Notes under the pieces: model-generated
Databases searched by the model: none
Told to the model about the DNA's origin: nothing
Seen by the model: only the letters and a program-made list of their open reading frames with translations
Position numbers and translations under genes: made by a program
Shown: one piece after another, positions 43,854 to 53,957 of the stretch
How positions within the stretch are numbered: the first letter of the stretch is position 1
Layout of the letters: each line of letters starts with the position of its first letter
DNA from: Manduca sexta
Taxonomy: Eukaryota > Arthropoda > Insecta > Lepidoptera > Sphingidae
Length of the DNA stretch: 64,000 bases
Direction of reading: 5' to 3'
NCBI RefSeq assembly: GCF_014839805.1
Contig: NC_051117.1
Location: forward strand, 6,758,001-6,822,000

Positions 43854-44174
43854 CTAAGGTAAGGCAGACGATGTGGGAGTTGTATTTGACTTGGTTGCTG
43901 TGGATAATATGTGTTTTACTGAGCGTCGGAAAGTATAATATTTTGAAGTGTGAATATCAAGTGCGGGATGTTTTATAGATAGCTCATTATACAGGCGACA
44001 CATTCTTGTAAGAGGATTATAGAAAGATGTATTATTTTTGCATACTTGTAAGTTAAACGTCCTCATAGGTAAACGCGGATTATTCTTCGTGTTAAAATTT
44101 AATAAGCTTAATAAGTATGATGAGTCTAATTGATTGTGAAGTAATTTGTATAGATGTAATAGATCTTGTTGCAT
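43854..44174 (-). pseudogene. LINE reverse-transcriptase ORF, C-terminal remnant
   Basis: A 106-codon minus-strand frame with residues QDLLHLYKLLHNQLDSSYLL, NNPRLPMRTF, FYNPLTRMCRLYNEL and DIHTSKYYTFRRSVKHIL. I recognise this as the thumb and C-terminal region of a CR1/Jockey-type non-LTR reverse transcriptase. The catalytic part is absent; the copy is 5'-truncated near 44180, close to a 41-bp minisatellite. The frame is open, so the copy is not very old, but it cannot act alone. Confidence 0.75.
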
Positions 44175-44204
44175 TAATTATTTAACTAAAAAAAAACAGC
44201 CTAA

Positions 44205-44605
44205 ATAGTCCCAGAACAAAAAAGTTGCTAAAGTATAAGCCATAAGAGTTGCTACAACGCAATTGTCGCCAAAGTTAAAGCCATAAGAGAAGCCACGACA
44301 CGAACGTCGCTAGTTTATAGTCATAAGAGAAGCCATGACAGGAACGTCGCTAAAGTTATAGGTATAAGAGAAGCCACGACACGAACGTCGCTAAAGTTAT
44401 AGCCATAGTAGAAGCCACGACACGAACGTCGGTAAAGTTATAGCCATAAGAGAAGCCACGACACGAACGTCGCTAAAGTAATAGCTATAAGAGAAGCCAC
44501 GACACGAACGTTGGTAAAGTTATAGCCATAAGAGAAGCCACGACACGAATGTCGCAAAAGTTACAGTCATAAGAAAAGCCACGTCACAAAAGTCGTTAAT
44601 ACGTA
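44205..44605 (+). repeat. Minisatellite, 41 bp x about 9
   Basis: The unit contains CATAAGAGAAGCCACGACAC and GAACGTCGCTAAAGTTATAG. Units start near 44241, 44282, 44322, 44363, 44404, 44445, 44486, 44527 and 44568 (40-41 bp spacing), with edge units more diverged. Not CRISPR-like: there are no unique spacers. Since 41 is not a multiple of three, it is not expected to be coding. Confidence 0.9.
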
Positions 44606-44995
44606 GGAATAAAATATTGTTTTAGTTGGACAGATTAAATAATGCTCTCAGTTACGAAAAAAAAGAGAGTCATTTGGGAGGTGGTTGTATTCTGGGGCCG
44701 ACATTAGTATCTAGTCGCTGTGATACCCACCGTTTTCCTACGCCTTTGGACTTCTCTTCATCAATTAAAATGTATAATAATTGGTAAATCCATACTGAAG
44801 TCTGAATTTACCTGTGAGGTAAATATGGAAAGGAATTCTGCATATGCAACAATTTAATTAATCGACTTTTCCCTTCCTTTAATAAATTCTGATCACTTTA
44901 TTAAATGAATATATAGGTTTAATATGTACAGAAAAACACATTAAATGGTTTAATATATTATGAAGGTTATCAAAATGAATTAAACATCATGTCTT
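44606..44995. other. Gap
   Basis: No supported feature. Confidence 0.4.
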
Positions 44996-44997
44996 AA

Positions 44998-45105
44998 AAT
45001 GACGAGCGTAGTGGAATACCACGCATTACTTTGTAATTCGATGATATTGCTGATTATGAGCAGTCGTATCGCTTACCATCAGGCTAACGGCTTGCTTATT
45101 TCGTC
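44998..45105 (+). repeat. Repeat-B, 3' part
   Basis: From GACGAGCGTAGTGGAATACC to CATCAGGCTAACGGCTTGCT. Diverged; the A-tail is lost. Confidence 0.65.
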
Positions 45106-45164
45106 ATTGGTATACAGGATCATTTTGAAATTGAGGTAATAAATGAAATTATCCCCCATCTTTA

Positions 45165-45520
45165 GTTCTGACAAAAATCATCCATGAACGATGAATATTT
45201 TCACCACAAAATCCCAGTTTTAATTTTCTACATTTTTTTTCATTTTGTCGTGAGTGTATTTTTGACTGAATAGTTCTATCTCGAATTCTCTTAGAGTAGT
45301 GGTAATGACATTAGGGTGTGTAAAATTAAAATTAATTTTATTGATATTTTGTTTCAGATACATTTTTATTTTATATCTAAATAATTTATTGTAATTATCT
45401 TCATGAAGATAAGTATATGGTTTCATTACTAACATAATGTCAAAATGACCCTGTAAATAACAAAACAAAAAAAAATCACCTCGAATTGATAACCTCCTCC
45501 TTTTTTTGAAGTCGGTTAAA
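45165..45520 (+). repeat. Repeat-Q with GAAGTCGGTTAAAA tail
   Basis: Blocks CATCCATGAACGATGAATAT, GTGAGTGTATTTTTGACTGA and AATGTCAAAATGACCCTGTA match 200-560. At 45475-45520 they are followed by CGAATTGATAACCTCCTCC and TTGAAGTCGGTTAAAA. This links Repeat-Q to the common tail. Confidence 0.6.
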
Positions 45521-45527
45521 AAATGAA

Positions 45528-45690
45528 ACCGCCTTCAAACACCACTTAAAACCAAAAAAATATTTCACATAACAGGTATATACTGGATACCAATTTTGGA
45601 GTCGTTGCCTAATTAAAATCGCTAGTTAAGCCAGATTAATACATTCACGTCGAATTGATAACCTCCTTTTTGAAGTCGGTTAAAATGTAT
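45528..45690 (+). repeat. Half copy of the 9507 fold-back element
   Basis: ACCGCCTTCAAACACCACTT, TATACTGGATACCAATTTTG and TAATTAAAATCGCTAGTTAA match the left arm and loop of 9507-9795. The right arm is replaced by CGTCGAATTGATAACCTCC and the GAAGTCGGTTAAAA tail. Confidence 0.65.
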
Positions 45691-46054
45691 ACCTTAAACT
45701 ATTTTCAAAACTACGTGACGGAAAAACAATGTTTAGTAATATTCATTGTAGACAATTAGGTGTAAATCACGTACTTGCTCATATATTACGGACGGAATAT
45801 TCGATGAGTGTTGATAGGGAAGCTGCTTACGAAGAGAAAAGAGAAATGGGAATTCGCGTGAGTCATTTATTTGTGTGGAAATTTTGTTTAAGACTCGTTT
45901 TATCCTAATTATTTTACATAATGGTAATTCTACGTTGAAGCTTCCGCCTTTGTTAACGAAGGGGTAAGTAAAGAAGTATCTCGTTCAGTCTGCAGCATAT
46001 ATTTCTGCTCCATGTGCCCTAATTTTAAACTATAAAAAACAAAACACAGCATCA

Positions 46055-46300
46055 CGCATTTATCGCCGAAGGGATTTGCAGAGGGGCAATCAAGGCACCC
46101 ACATTTCGCCGTATGTTCCATCCCATGATGTGATAGGCAGTGAGCCTATCGTCATATTGAGCACAAATTCCAGATTCCAAGCTGATACTGAGCAGAATAA
46201 TTCAAATATTACTTTGCCTGACCCGGGATTCGAACCCAGGATCTCAGAGCGCTGTCGTACCGCGCATGCGCATACAACAATTACACCGTAAAGACTTACT
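46055..46300 (-). mobile_element. SINE-C, near full length
   Basis: Tail side CACGCATTTATCGCCGAAGG; head side CCTGACCCGGGATTCGAACC at about 46218-46237, followed by the complement of a decayed box A. The 71-codon frame is a shadow. Confidence 0.8.
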
Positions 46301-46519
46301 AAAAAATTTCGGGTAGTTATGAGTCATAGGTGGAGTTAAACACGCAATGGGTTTTTTTATCAGATTACAGTGCGTATACTGGTGACGTGTTTTGTCTGTT
46401 TTTGATATTGGTAGTAACTTTTATAAATGCTTTTCACGCCTTTGGGGCCGTTGAAGTATTATATAACGCAATTTTTGAAGATTTTTGAAACCCAAGTAAG
46501 GTATTGTCACATTTTATAA

Positions 46520-46535
46520 GACCCCCCCTCCCCCC
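46520..46535 (+). repeat. C-rich tract
   Basis: Two C-runs (CCCCCCC, TC, CCCCCC) in an AT-rich setting, just before a SINE-C copy. No further signal. Confidence 0.6.
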
Positions 46536-46554
46536 AAATTTCCTTACGTAGAGG

Positions 46555-46760
46555 TACTTTATCCCTAGAGAGGTAAGCAGGAGTGTAACCAGGGCACCCG
46601 CTATTCGCCTGTTTTCTTTCCAATGTAATAAGATCTATCGCCATATCGGGCACAAATTCCTGATACTAAGCAGCAAGACCCATAATTACTGCCCGATTCG
46701 AACCCAGGACATCAGAGCCTCGTACTGTGTAAATAAGACTACGCCACTGAGACAGTTTAA
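46555..46760 (-). mobile_element. SINE-C, old copy
   Basis: TTTATCCCTAGAGAGGTAAG, CGCCATATCGGGCACAAATT, GATTCGAACCCAGGACATCA and ACTACGCCACTGAGACAG; several internal deletions. Confidence 0.7.
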
Positions 46761-46904
46761 TAATGACTTTAATAAATAGTAGGTTATTGTGAATTAAACA
46801 CTAAGCACTAGAGCTAGGATATACATAAAATTAGTGATGACCTAATTAGGAATCGAAATAAAACTAATTTTAGGATTTTATTTATTTTAATGTTAATTTT
46901 TTCT

Positions 46905-47223
46905 AAGAGGGCGATAGCCTAGTTGGTTGTAGAACGGTCTTCCGAGACGAATGTCCGCAGGTTCAAATCCCAAGGGCACACACCTCTGACTTTTCTAAAA
47001 AAAAATATGTGTGTATTCTTTGTGAATTATCGCTTGCTTTAACGGTGAAGGAAAACATCGTGAGGAAACCTGCATATCTGAGAAGTTCTCTATAGGAATT
47101 TCGAGGGTGTGTGAAGTCTACCAATCCGCACTAGGCCAGCGTGGTGGACTAAGGCCTATTCCCTCTCAGTAGTAGAGGCCCGTGCCCGACAGTAGGACAG
47201 TATATAATACAGGGCTGATATTA
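46905..47223 (+). mobile_element. SINE-A, full length with target duplication
   Basis: Head GGCGATAGCCTAGTTGGTTG, box B GGTTCAAATCC, complete body. The 3' end reads GTGCCCGACAGTAGGACAGT in place of the usual CTCAGCAGTGGGCAAGT. A 12-bp duplication TTAATTTTTTCT lies at 46893-46904 and 47224-47235. Confidence 0.9.
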
Positions 47224-47235
47224 TTAATTTTTTCT

Positions 47236-47570
47236 TAATCTTGAATATTGTTATTTTTAAATTTTAACTTTTTGATATATTTTATTATAATTCATAGTTA
47301 CTATAAGTAAATTTTTATTGTTACTATTTAAAATATACATATATTTTTTTGTACTCACTCATTTTAATCCCGAAATGAGGCACTGTCATGTTTGATATAG
47401 TATTTTCTGGTTTTAATTTTATTTTGTAATTTTAACTTAATGTTATTAGTGTGAGAATGCTGTGCGTACCTTTAATAGTCATATGTTTAAGAACTTGTAT
47501 TATTATTTATTATTTGTGATTTTTATATGCATGTGTCATTAGTGTGTTATTGAATAAATAAATAAATTTA
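47236..47570. other. AT-rich gap
   Basis: No supported feature. Confidence 0.4.
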
Positions 47571-47576
47571 ATATAC

Positions 47577-47650
47577 TGATTTGCAGACCGCATTTATGCA
47601 TATGTTGTGTCGGGATCCCTTTCGGAAAATTTTCACCTTTCGCCACTACA
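47577..47650. mobile_element. MITE-G, right half
   Basis: GATTTGCAGACCGCATTTAT, GTTGTGTCGGGATCCCTTTC, GGAAAATTTTCACC and TTTCGCCACT. The left half is missing. Confidence 0.65.
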
Positions 47651-47867
47651 ACATACAGATTACTTTCGCATGAATACCAACCCATCCGACATACGACGCA
47701 ATACCACGTATATTAGCCAAATACCTATATTTAATGTATATTTGGAGTGTTTCCCCGATGATGCAATATATTGCAAAGTATTTTGTATCAGTGCCAATAT
47801 AATTGTGCAATAACGCGGGAAGGGGTTGTGATTTCGCTCATTTATGCAATAGATTCGACTATTAGAG

Positions 47868-48100
47868 TTTTTTATTGTTTCAATGAGACGAGCTTGTCGT
47901 TCGCCTGATGGTAAGCGATACGCCCGTAAACAGTAGAAATAGAAATACTATCCAACACCTTGAATTACAAAGTATTGTTTGGTATTCCGCACCGCTCTCC
48001 TTTTGAGACATGAGGTGTTAAGTCTTATGTCCAGTAGTTACACTGGCTACAATGTCCTTCAATGACTCTCACTCACATATGTGAGACCTACTATCAGTAA
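47868..48100 (-). repeat. Repeat-B with small deletions
   Basis: Complement blocks GAGCTTGTCGTTCGCCTGAT, CTATCCAACACCTTGAATTA, GTCCAGTAGTTACACTGGCT and TCACATATGTGAGACCTAC. About 75 bp are missing near the 5' side. Confidence 0.75.
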
Positions 48101-48274
48101 AAATGGTAAAAATATCTATAAAATAACTGATACCATCAGTTATTTTGGGTTTGATAGGCTATACCATATCTGAAAATTTAAAAACTAGTGATCAAATTTT
48201 TTCTTGTTATATCGTGTAAAGAGGTAGATACATGCATATAACATGATATAATAATTTATGACGTGTTTTTCCCA

Positions 48275-48445
48275 TATAAGAGGTAGGCAAAGGTGTAACA
48301 TGCGATGGGACCATGTAATAACAAACGGGGTTCTAGGAATTGACTGGTTACAATTCCTAACCTGAAACTTCCAAACACTACCCGACCCGGGATCCGAACC
48401 AAAATACCAACGCAAATACCATTAGCAGTACAACTACACAACTGA
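48275..48445 (-). mobile_element. SINE-C, old copy
   Basis: Head complement ACCCGACCCGGGATCCGAAC at about 48381. The body is shortened and diverged (GAGGTAGGCAAAGGTGTAAC). Confidence 0.6.
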
Positions 48446-48606
48446 AACAAAACTATCAAATAATTACCTAATTTATCACAGTGCGAGCTTCCTAAATTGG
48501 CAGATGACAGAACACTAGCATATTAACATTTCTGCCAACTACATTAGTACTATAATTTAGTGTATTAGTTGTTTACAATAAACAATTGCGCAACATTTAA
48601 TCATAG

Positions 48607-48621
48607 CACGTGCACCACGTG
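48607..48621. promoter_or_regulatory. Paired CACGTG motifs
   Basis: CACGTG, CAC, CACGTG: two E-boxes nine bases apart, start to start. No nearby gene. Confidence 0.35.
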
Positions 48622-48704
48622 TTGTGATATTATTAGAAGTAACGTTGTCTAATAGCGAGTAATTAGTACTTCGAACTTGACATTCAAGCGATTGTTGAAA
48701 TTAA

Positions 48705-48785
48705 ACTACTTTCCGGATTCTATATTTTTTTTTTTTCTCCCGACGTTTCGAAGACTGCAGCCTTCATGGTCACGGGGAGAGAGAA
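48705..48785 (+). repeat. Repeat-K copy
   Basis: TTTCCGGATTCTATA, a T-run, CTCCCGACGTTTCGAAGACT and GCAGCCTTCATGGTCACGGG: the clearest right-hand part of the family. Confidence 0.65.
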
Positions 48786-48934
48786 GGGGCTTCATTCAGA
48801 CAGAAGTCAAGCGATTGATTTTGCATATTTCGATGGCGGAAATATTTTTATTCAACACCGGGGTTAATCTGCGAATGGGGTAATGAAGTCTCCCCGCTTA
48901 GCGAGTACAATGGCCTTTAAGAAAGTTCGGGGGG

Positions 48935-49306
48935 ATGTCTGAGGAAGGGAAGTGTGGGAGAAGGAAAAGGATCCTAGGCTGGACAGCCAAACGTACTAAT
49001 GTGTCGATACTTAAGGAGCTAAGGATATCAACTTGGCTTTCAACCATCTGCCTGAAACGAGTCCTTGAGTTTTTCGGCCATATTGCCCGGAAGAATGGTG
49101 ATAATCTTGAAAAGATCGTTATTACCGGCAAAGTCCAAGGTAAAAGATCTCGAGGGCGAAATCCGATGCGCTGGTCGGACCAAATCCGCTCCGCTCTTGA
49201 CAGCAACATGTATGAAGCAATCCACGTTGCAGAGAACCGGCACCGTTGGCGCAGTATAGTCCGGAATAAAATGATCCGTGTAGGGGGTTACGACCCTCAG
49301 CATTGA
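48935..49306 (+). pseudogene. LINE endonuclease-reverse transcriptase, C-terminal remnant
   Basis: A 123-codon frame. From about residue 10, RRKRILGWTAKRTNVSILKE, then LSTICLKRVLEFFGHIARKN, GDNLEKIVITGKVQGKRSRG, RNPMRWSDQIR and a W-R near the end. This is the C-terminal part of the ORF annotated in insects as endonuclease-reverse transcriptase (RTE/Jockey-related LINEs), downstream of the catalytic domain. No endonuclease or YADD-type motif is present, so it is 5'-truncated; the start at 48935 is arbitrary. The frame is intact, suggesting moderate age. The 3' untranslated end probably reaches about 49400. Confidence 0.75.
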
Positions 49307-49620
49307 GGACATCGACGCAAGAAGAAGAAGGCTGAGGGGAGAAGGCCTGGTAAGGTTCGCGAGTCCTCATAGGCCCCAATGTGTATATCAAGAGATATAC
49401 ACATTGAACTATGTACGAAGGGCCGCGACAAATGAGGGCATTTGTTGCATGGGCGTGCATTCGGTGTGAAGACCGAGCACAAAAGAATTGCCTCGGGGGG
49501 TTAAGTCGACACTCTTGGACGACACTCTACATTCATCTAGAAGGGGACTTCACATTACTGTTCTCAAAAAATATATTTAGTTTAGTAAGGGGCACTTCAC
49601 ATATGAGTCTAAGCATTTCT
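49307..49620. other. LINE 3' flank and unassigned sequence
   Basis: 49310-49345 is a GA-rich run that may belong to the LINE end. An inverted TGTGTATATCAAGAGATATACACA lies at about 49380-49403. Open frames on both strands are shadows. Confidence 0.35.
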
Positions 49621-49625
49621 CTAAG

Positions 49626-49644
49626 CACGTGATCAAATCACGTG
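49626..49644. promoter_or_regulatory. Palindrome of two CACGTG motifs
   Basis: CACGTGAT, CAA, ATCACGTG. Same 19-bp layout as at 42066-42084. No promoter or gene adjoins. Confidence 0.5.
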
Positions 49645-49764
49645 GCAGTGAATGCGTACGATTAAACGTACAGACGATCTATGGCGGGATGTTTGTTTTT
49701 AAAACCATTTCGATAATTCACATCCTTTGTGGCGAGACGTAGAGCCTGATTGTTAAAGTGAAAA

Positions 49765-49830
49765 ACTGAAATAGTTTTTGGAATTTTTCGTGGATTTTGT
49801 ATTTCTTCGCTTCGAGGACTGCTGCTTTCT
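49765..49830 (+). repeat. Repeat-K, decayed
   Basis: AATAGTTTTTGGAATTTTTC, TTCGCTTCGAGGACTGCTGC. Weak but ordered match. Confidence 0.4.
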
Positions 49831-49949
49831 TTTTGATAATGTGTTAGTGCCTGACGTTGAGGTTATGAAGGTTTAGGTCAAGCAAATGTTAGTCCGCTGC
49901 TAACACTACACTCTTGTGGAACTGCAATATGCCACAATTATGATTTTTG

Positions 49950-50200
49950 CTGGTGGAGGGATGTATTTTATATCCGCCCAGATAGCGACCACCGTACTCA
50001 AGGTGTTAAAACCCGCCATAGTGGCCCATGTGTGTCGCGTTCTGGAATCAGTCTGTGTATATCTGGTACTAACAGACCGGCATAATTGTGTCGACTGTCG
50101 AGGAGTAATCATCTTTCACCAGTCGACATTCTATTGGACCCCCCTCCACTTACCATCAAGTGCAGTGGGGGCACTTTGCCGTGCCCATTTAAAAAAAAAC
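49950..50200 (+). repeat. Repeat-D, near full length
   Basis: GAGGGATGTATTTTATATCC, AGGTGTTAAAACCCGCCATA, ACCGGCATAATTGTGTCGAC, CCACTTACCATCAAGTGCAG, and an A-run at 50191. The 97-codon frame is not conserved in other copies. Confidence 0.75.
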
Positions 50201-50453
50201 AATATATAAAAAATTTGCGATGTGTCTGCTATTACAAGTTTGAAGTGTACTAATATATTCTTCAGATCGTGTTGAAGAAAAGAAACAAAATCATTGATGA
50301 CTGGTTGCGTTACGAAGAACACAATTTAAAATAAAAATCGGTTATTAAGTGGTAGAAAAAAAAATCAATTTTCATAGTAAGCTACCTAAAAACGTAGGTA
50401 TTCAGATAGTCTGGTGGACGGTCTCACCTCAACAGTGCCAATAGGTTCCAGAC

Positions 50454-50758
50454 CATTGATTCCCAAAGTGCTCCCGGTGGATCCCTAGGGAACCGTGGGA
50501 GAATTGACGGGGTCTACGCTGTCGTGACCAAAAAATGGGGGTCCACAAATTTATCTGGTTTGGTAGTCAAGTACTAAAATATTGGCACGACTTCACGTAT
50601 CATCGTAGGCAATATTGATAGGGGTCGTAAGAGACATGGTGACTGAAACAACCCTTCGCGATGGCTGGGTGCTACTTGTAATGCACTTTCTCTGCGAAAC
50701 CGAAACCAGCAAAATATTGAAAGGGGTTTATGAGAAAAACAAAGTTTGGGATCCCTTG
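50454..50758. mobile_element. hAT-like MITE
   Basis: Left end CATTGATTCCCAAAGTG; right end CAAAGTTTGGGATCCCTTG, an imperfect inverted match to the hAT-type CAGTGGTTCCCAAAC end. The flanking 8-mers TTCCAGAC (50446-50453) and TTCTAGAT (50759-50766) agree at 6 of 8 positions, as an old 8-bp hAT duplication would. No transposase. Confidence 0.6.
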
Positions 50759-50769
50759 TTCTAGATCAG

Positions 50770-50945
50770 AGACTTTCCCGCCCTCACACCCACCACTACA
50801 ACTCCTGTAAGCCAGGATCAGCAGTGGCACGCATTTTATGACACCGAGCAGTGAAGCTCGGCGAGTCTCAGGGAAAACTAATATGTCATTATCCCGCAAC
50901 GAAATTAATCAAATAGAAAGATAGGGAGGAGTTGGAAATACAGTT
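50770..50945 (-). mobile_element. Repeat-H, 5' truncated, with target duplication
   Basis: 176 bp between two copies of the 15-bp CTTGTTCTAGATCAG (50755-50769 and 50946-50960). The 3' end GGGCGGGAAAGTC is shared with all copies. The 5' end is truncated at TATTTCCAAC. There is no A-tail. The duplication overlaps the right edge of the hAT-like MITE, so Repeat-H came later. Confidence 0.9.
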
Positions 50946-51234
50946 CTTGTTCTAGATCAGCAAAATATGCCAAACAGCAAATACTTGGCGTTGATTTTTA
51001 ATGTTCGTCATGTCATTACGCTGGTCTACAATTATGAATAATATCCGTGAGTATTGCTCAATCATTAGTAACAAAACTCTACAACAAAACATTAGTAATT
51101 AGATATTTTAAAACAATAGCTTTATATCTGCATCGGTAAGTAATGATACCTACTTTTCAGTTCTTGTATATTCTCAAATTATCCTTGTTTGTTGTGACTT
51201 TATAACTCCGGTATTCTTCTTAAATTGTATTACA

Positions 51235-51330
51235 TTACACACTCGCTTTTTATCCCCAAAAGGGTAAGTAGAGGCGCAAAGTATGCACTTTTCGCGTTTG
51301 TATTCTGTAATGGTGCTTTCATTTATTTTT
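51235..51330 (-). mobile_element. SINE-C, tail fragment
   Basis: CACACTCGCTTTTTATCCCC, AAAAGGGTAAGTAGAGGCGC and CACTTTTCGCG. The head is absent. Confidence 0.55.
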
Positions 51331-51667
51331 TTAAACTGAAAGTTATGTCTTCTGGTGATAAATAGAAGACTTATAAATAATAGGGCGGAAACCCACCCTA
51401 TAAACACCCACATTACCATGTTGATAAATTGAAGACTTTAAAATTGTAGGGAAAAATAAACACCCACATTGCCAGAAGGTCCATGCATGTGTAGCTTTAA
51501 AAATAAAGAAGAGAAGAGCGGGGTTTAACATGACCAGGATTTCAATTACTATACAAAATGTGTCAAACCAGCTATGATAACAGTTTACTATGAGAGTGGA
51601 ACCGCAGTCGAGCTGGCGAAAGGGATAAGATTGTTTTAAAACAATCGTAATGGCTAACATATTTCCA

Positions 51668-51972
51668 TTTTTTTTTATTGCTTTGAATGACGAGACGAGC
51701 TTGCCTTTCGCCCGATAGTAAGCGATACGATCGCCCATAAACAGAAGAAATACCATCCAACACCTTGAATTATAAAGTATTGTTTTGTATTCCACTGCGC
51801 TCGCTATCCTGAGATATGAGATGTTAAGTCTTATTATGTCCAGTAGTTACACTGGCTACGATGTCCTCCGAACTGGAACACAACAGTGACTACACACTGC
51901 TGCTTGGCGGCAGAAATAGATATTGCAATTGTACCCACCCAGGTGGACCTATCAGAGACCTACTAGCAGTAA
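51668..51972 (-). repeat. Repeat-B, near full length
   Basis: T-run then TTGCTTTGAATGACGAGACG, all internal blocks, ending with ATCAGAGACCTACTAGCAGT. The 150-codon frame through it is a shadow. Confidence 0.82.
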
Positions 51973-52024
51973 ATTGACACTTAGCAAGTAATTTGACTTT
52001 TACACTAGATTCCTAATTCGGTAT

Positions 52025-52205
52025 CTTCGCAAGTCCCGACAAACGTAGTGTAGGACGCCCTCCAGCTAGGTGGAATGACAATCTGCGATAGGTCGCTGGT
52101 AAGAACTGGATGCGGCAGGCCGAAGACAGGGTAAATGGCGCATATTGGAGGAGGCCTATGTCCAGTAATGGACAAAGATATAGGCTGATGATAATGATGA
52201 TGATG
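52025..52205 (+). pseudogene. RTE-like LINE: end of ORF and 3' tail
   Basis: Read in one frame from about 52040, the residues are GRPPARWNDNLR, a stop, then VAGKNWMRQAEDRVNGAYW. This is the C-terminal signature (RP-RW-DD, then AG-W-R-A-DR-W) common to RTE-type insect LINEs. It carries an in-frame stop and loses frame after AYW. The 3' end reads GGAGGCCTATGTCCAGTAAT, then GGCTGATGATAATGATGATG. That tail resembles the SINE-A 3' end (AGGCCCGTGCTCAGCAGTGG, GGGCTGATATTATT). Confidence 0.7.
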
Positions 52206-52450
52206 ATGATTGCAAGAAGTTGTATTATTCTCTTACACCAGCAGTTATAAGTATCAAAGCTTTCTATATTTCTGTCGTAGCAGTGTGCAGGCATTATTGT
52301 TCGAGTTTGAAGACTATTTTAGCAATGATTATAGGAATTATAGATTTAGTTACATCTAGCGTAAATTTAAGTTAAATTTGAAAGTTGCCGTAAATATAAT
52401 AACTTTTATTTTTGTTTTAGATATAGTTTACATTTCACTTGATTCAATTC

Positions 52451-52781
52451 TTATTATAATATAGTAATATCAGCCCTGTATTATATACTTGCCCACTGCT
52501 GAGCACGGGCTTCCTTTACTACTGAGAGGGAAAAGGCCTTAGTCCACCACGCTGGCCTAGTGCGGATGGGAAGACTTCACACACCCTTAAAATTCCTATA
52601 GAGAATTTCTCAGGTATGCAGGTTTCCTCACGATGTTTTCCTTCACCGTTAAAGCAAGCGATAATTCACAAAGAATACACACATCATTTTAGAAAAGTTA
52701 GAGGTGTGTGCCCTTGGGATTCTAACCTGTGGACATTCGTCTTGTCAGTTCGTTCCACACCCAACAAAGCTATCGTCGCTT
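52451..52781 (-). mobile_element. SINE-A, full length
   Basis: Tail complement at 52465, head at about 52778 (complement of box B with one change, GGATTCTAACC). TTCAATTC at 52443-52450 and 52782-52789 is a likely short target duplication. Confidence 0.87.
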
Positions 52782-52789
52782 TTCAATTC

Positions 52790-53155
52790 CTGTTGTAAGA
52801 ATTAAAATAATTGTGTCCAACTATTTTATATTGAAATTTATTTATATTGTTAACCATAATGGCCACAAATTATATTTGTATATAATTTGTACTTTGTTCA
52901 ATTTACGTCCGCCCACAAAACAGCTCATTGTTCCTCACTTTTTTTTCCACTACGTACGTATATATATTTCCCATTTTTCCTGTTTTGTTCTTATTTAAAT
53001 ATTACAATAGCGTAATAGTAAACTTATATTTAAACAATAGAGATGATTGTCATCACTAGCGGAGAAAAATCCTTTTTAAAAATCCGTCTTTAATATTTAT
53101 AAAAACGGTTAATTTTAAATACATAAAAACGCTTTATTTAAGATCTACAATATAA
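52790..53155. other. AT-rich gap
   Basis: No supported feature. Confidence 0.4.
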
Positions 53156-53159
53156 TTCG

Positions 53160-53280
53160 TAGTCGTTGGCGGCGAGTATCATGCGCACCCTGTATAACCG
53201 GCGCACATGCGCGTGCGCATACACGTGCGGCGTGCACGTTGCGCCTCTCGTGTGGCTGCACGCGCACGATAACGTCTATC
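53160..53280. other. GC-rich island with alternating purine-pyrimidine run
   Basis: 53201-53229 alternates purine and pyrimidine without a break (GCGCACATGCGCGTGCGCAT, then ACACGTGCG), surrounded by GGCGGCGAG and GCACGCGCACGAT. Such runs can adopt Z-DNA. An 83-codon minus-strand frame spans it but resembles no protein I know. Confidence 0.5.
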
Positions 53281-53289
53281 ATTAGAACT

Positions 53290-53955
53290 GCACTATTACG
53301 GAATACTGGGTGTGCATCGCTGGCACGTTTCTTGGGTGTGGAGGTCCAGGGTCCGGTGGTTTGATAGGCATTTTGTGAATAAAGTAGATAGGTCACGAGG
53401 TGGCTGGATCGTCTTTAAATATACAGAGGATTTGGGTAAGAAATTATGTTTTTTTTTTAAATAAACGAGATAAAGTACAAAACATAATCAGGCTAAAAAC
53501 AACTGTCGTACTATTAGGAAAGTACTATGCAAATAACGGACATTCAGAAAGAAAATTTCTAAAGTGAACAAGGTTTGTAAGTTCATGGTTGCACTCGACA
53601 TTTATAAAGCAAAAGCAAAGTTTACAAATAGGGAATTCTTGAGATTCCTGCTATACGTATTTTAAACTTCACACTGGCCTTCTGTTAGAGTTGAAATTAC
53701 GACAAAAATTCTTTAGACGAACCTAATCCCTAACTTTGGGAGGTAAGAGCTAATTTCCCGTCTATTAGTGAATGATCATCGCTTATTGACTTTATTAAGA
53801 TTACAACCAAGCTGATGCCTACTGCGGAAAGTAATTAAACCTCCTTTCAAAAATGTGGAGAAAGTAGTGTACATTATTACTTGTTTTAGCAAATAAGTGA
53901 AAGAATTAAACCTGAATAAATGCTTCTTGGACGTCAGTGACCAACTGTGTCAACT
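53290..53955. other. Gap
   Basis: Nothing recognised. Confidence 0.4.
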
Positions 53956-53957
53956 CA

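Noticed and set aside
44205..44605. Regular 41-bp repeats considered as a CRISPR array
   Set aside because: The units are contiguous with no unique spacers, and the genome is eukaryotic. It is a minisatellite.
48898..49460. Minus-strand frames of 90-112 codons opposite the LINE remnant
   Set aside because: They are antisense shadows; the plus-strand frame carries the recognisable LINE residues.
51343..51795. 150-codon minus-strand open frame, the longest in the window
   Set aside because: Its first half is Repeat-B; the rest has no recognisable domain, and the frame is not kept in other Repeat-B copies.
53145..53396. 83-codon minus-strand frame across the GC-rich island
   Set aside because: Arginine- and alanine-rich low-complexity content follows from the GC-rich alternation, with no splice or domain support.
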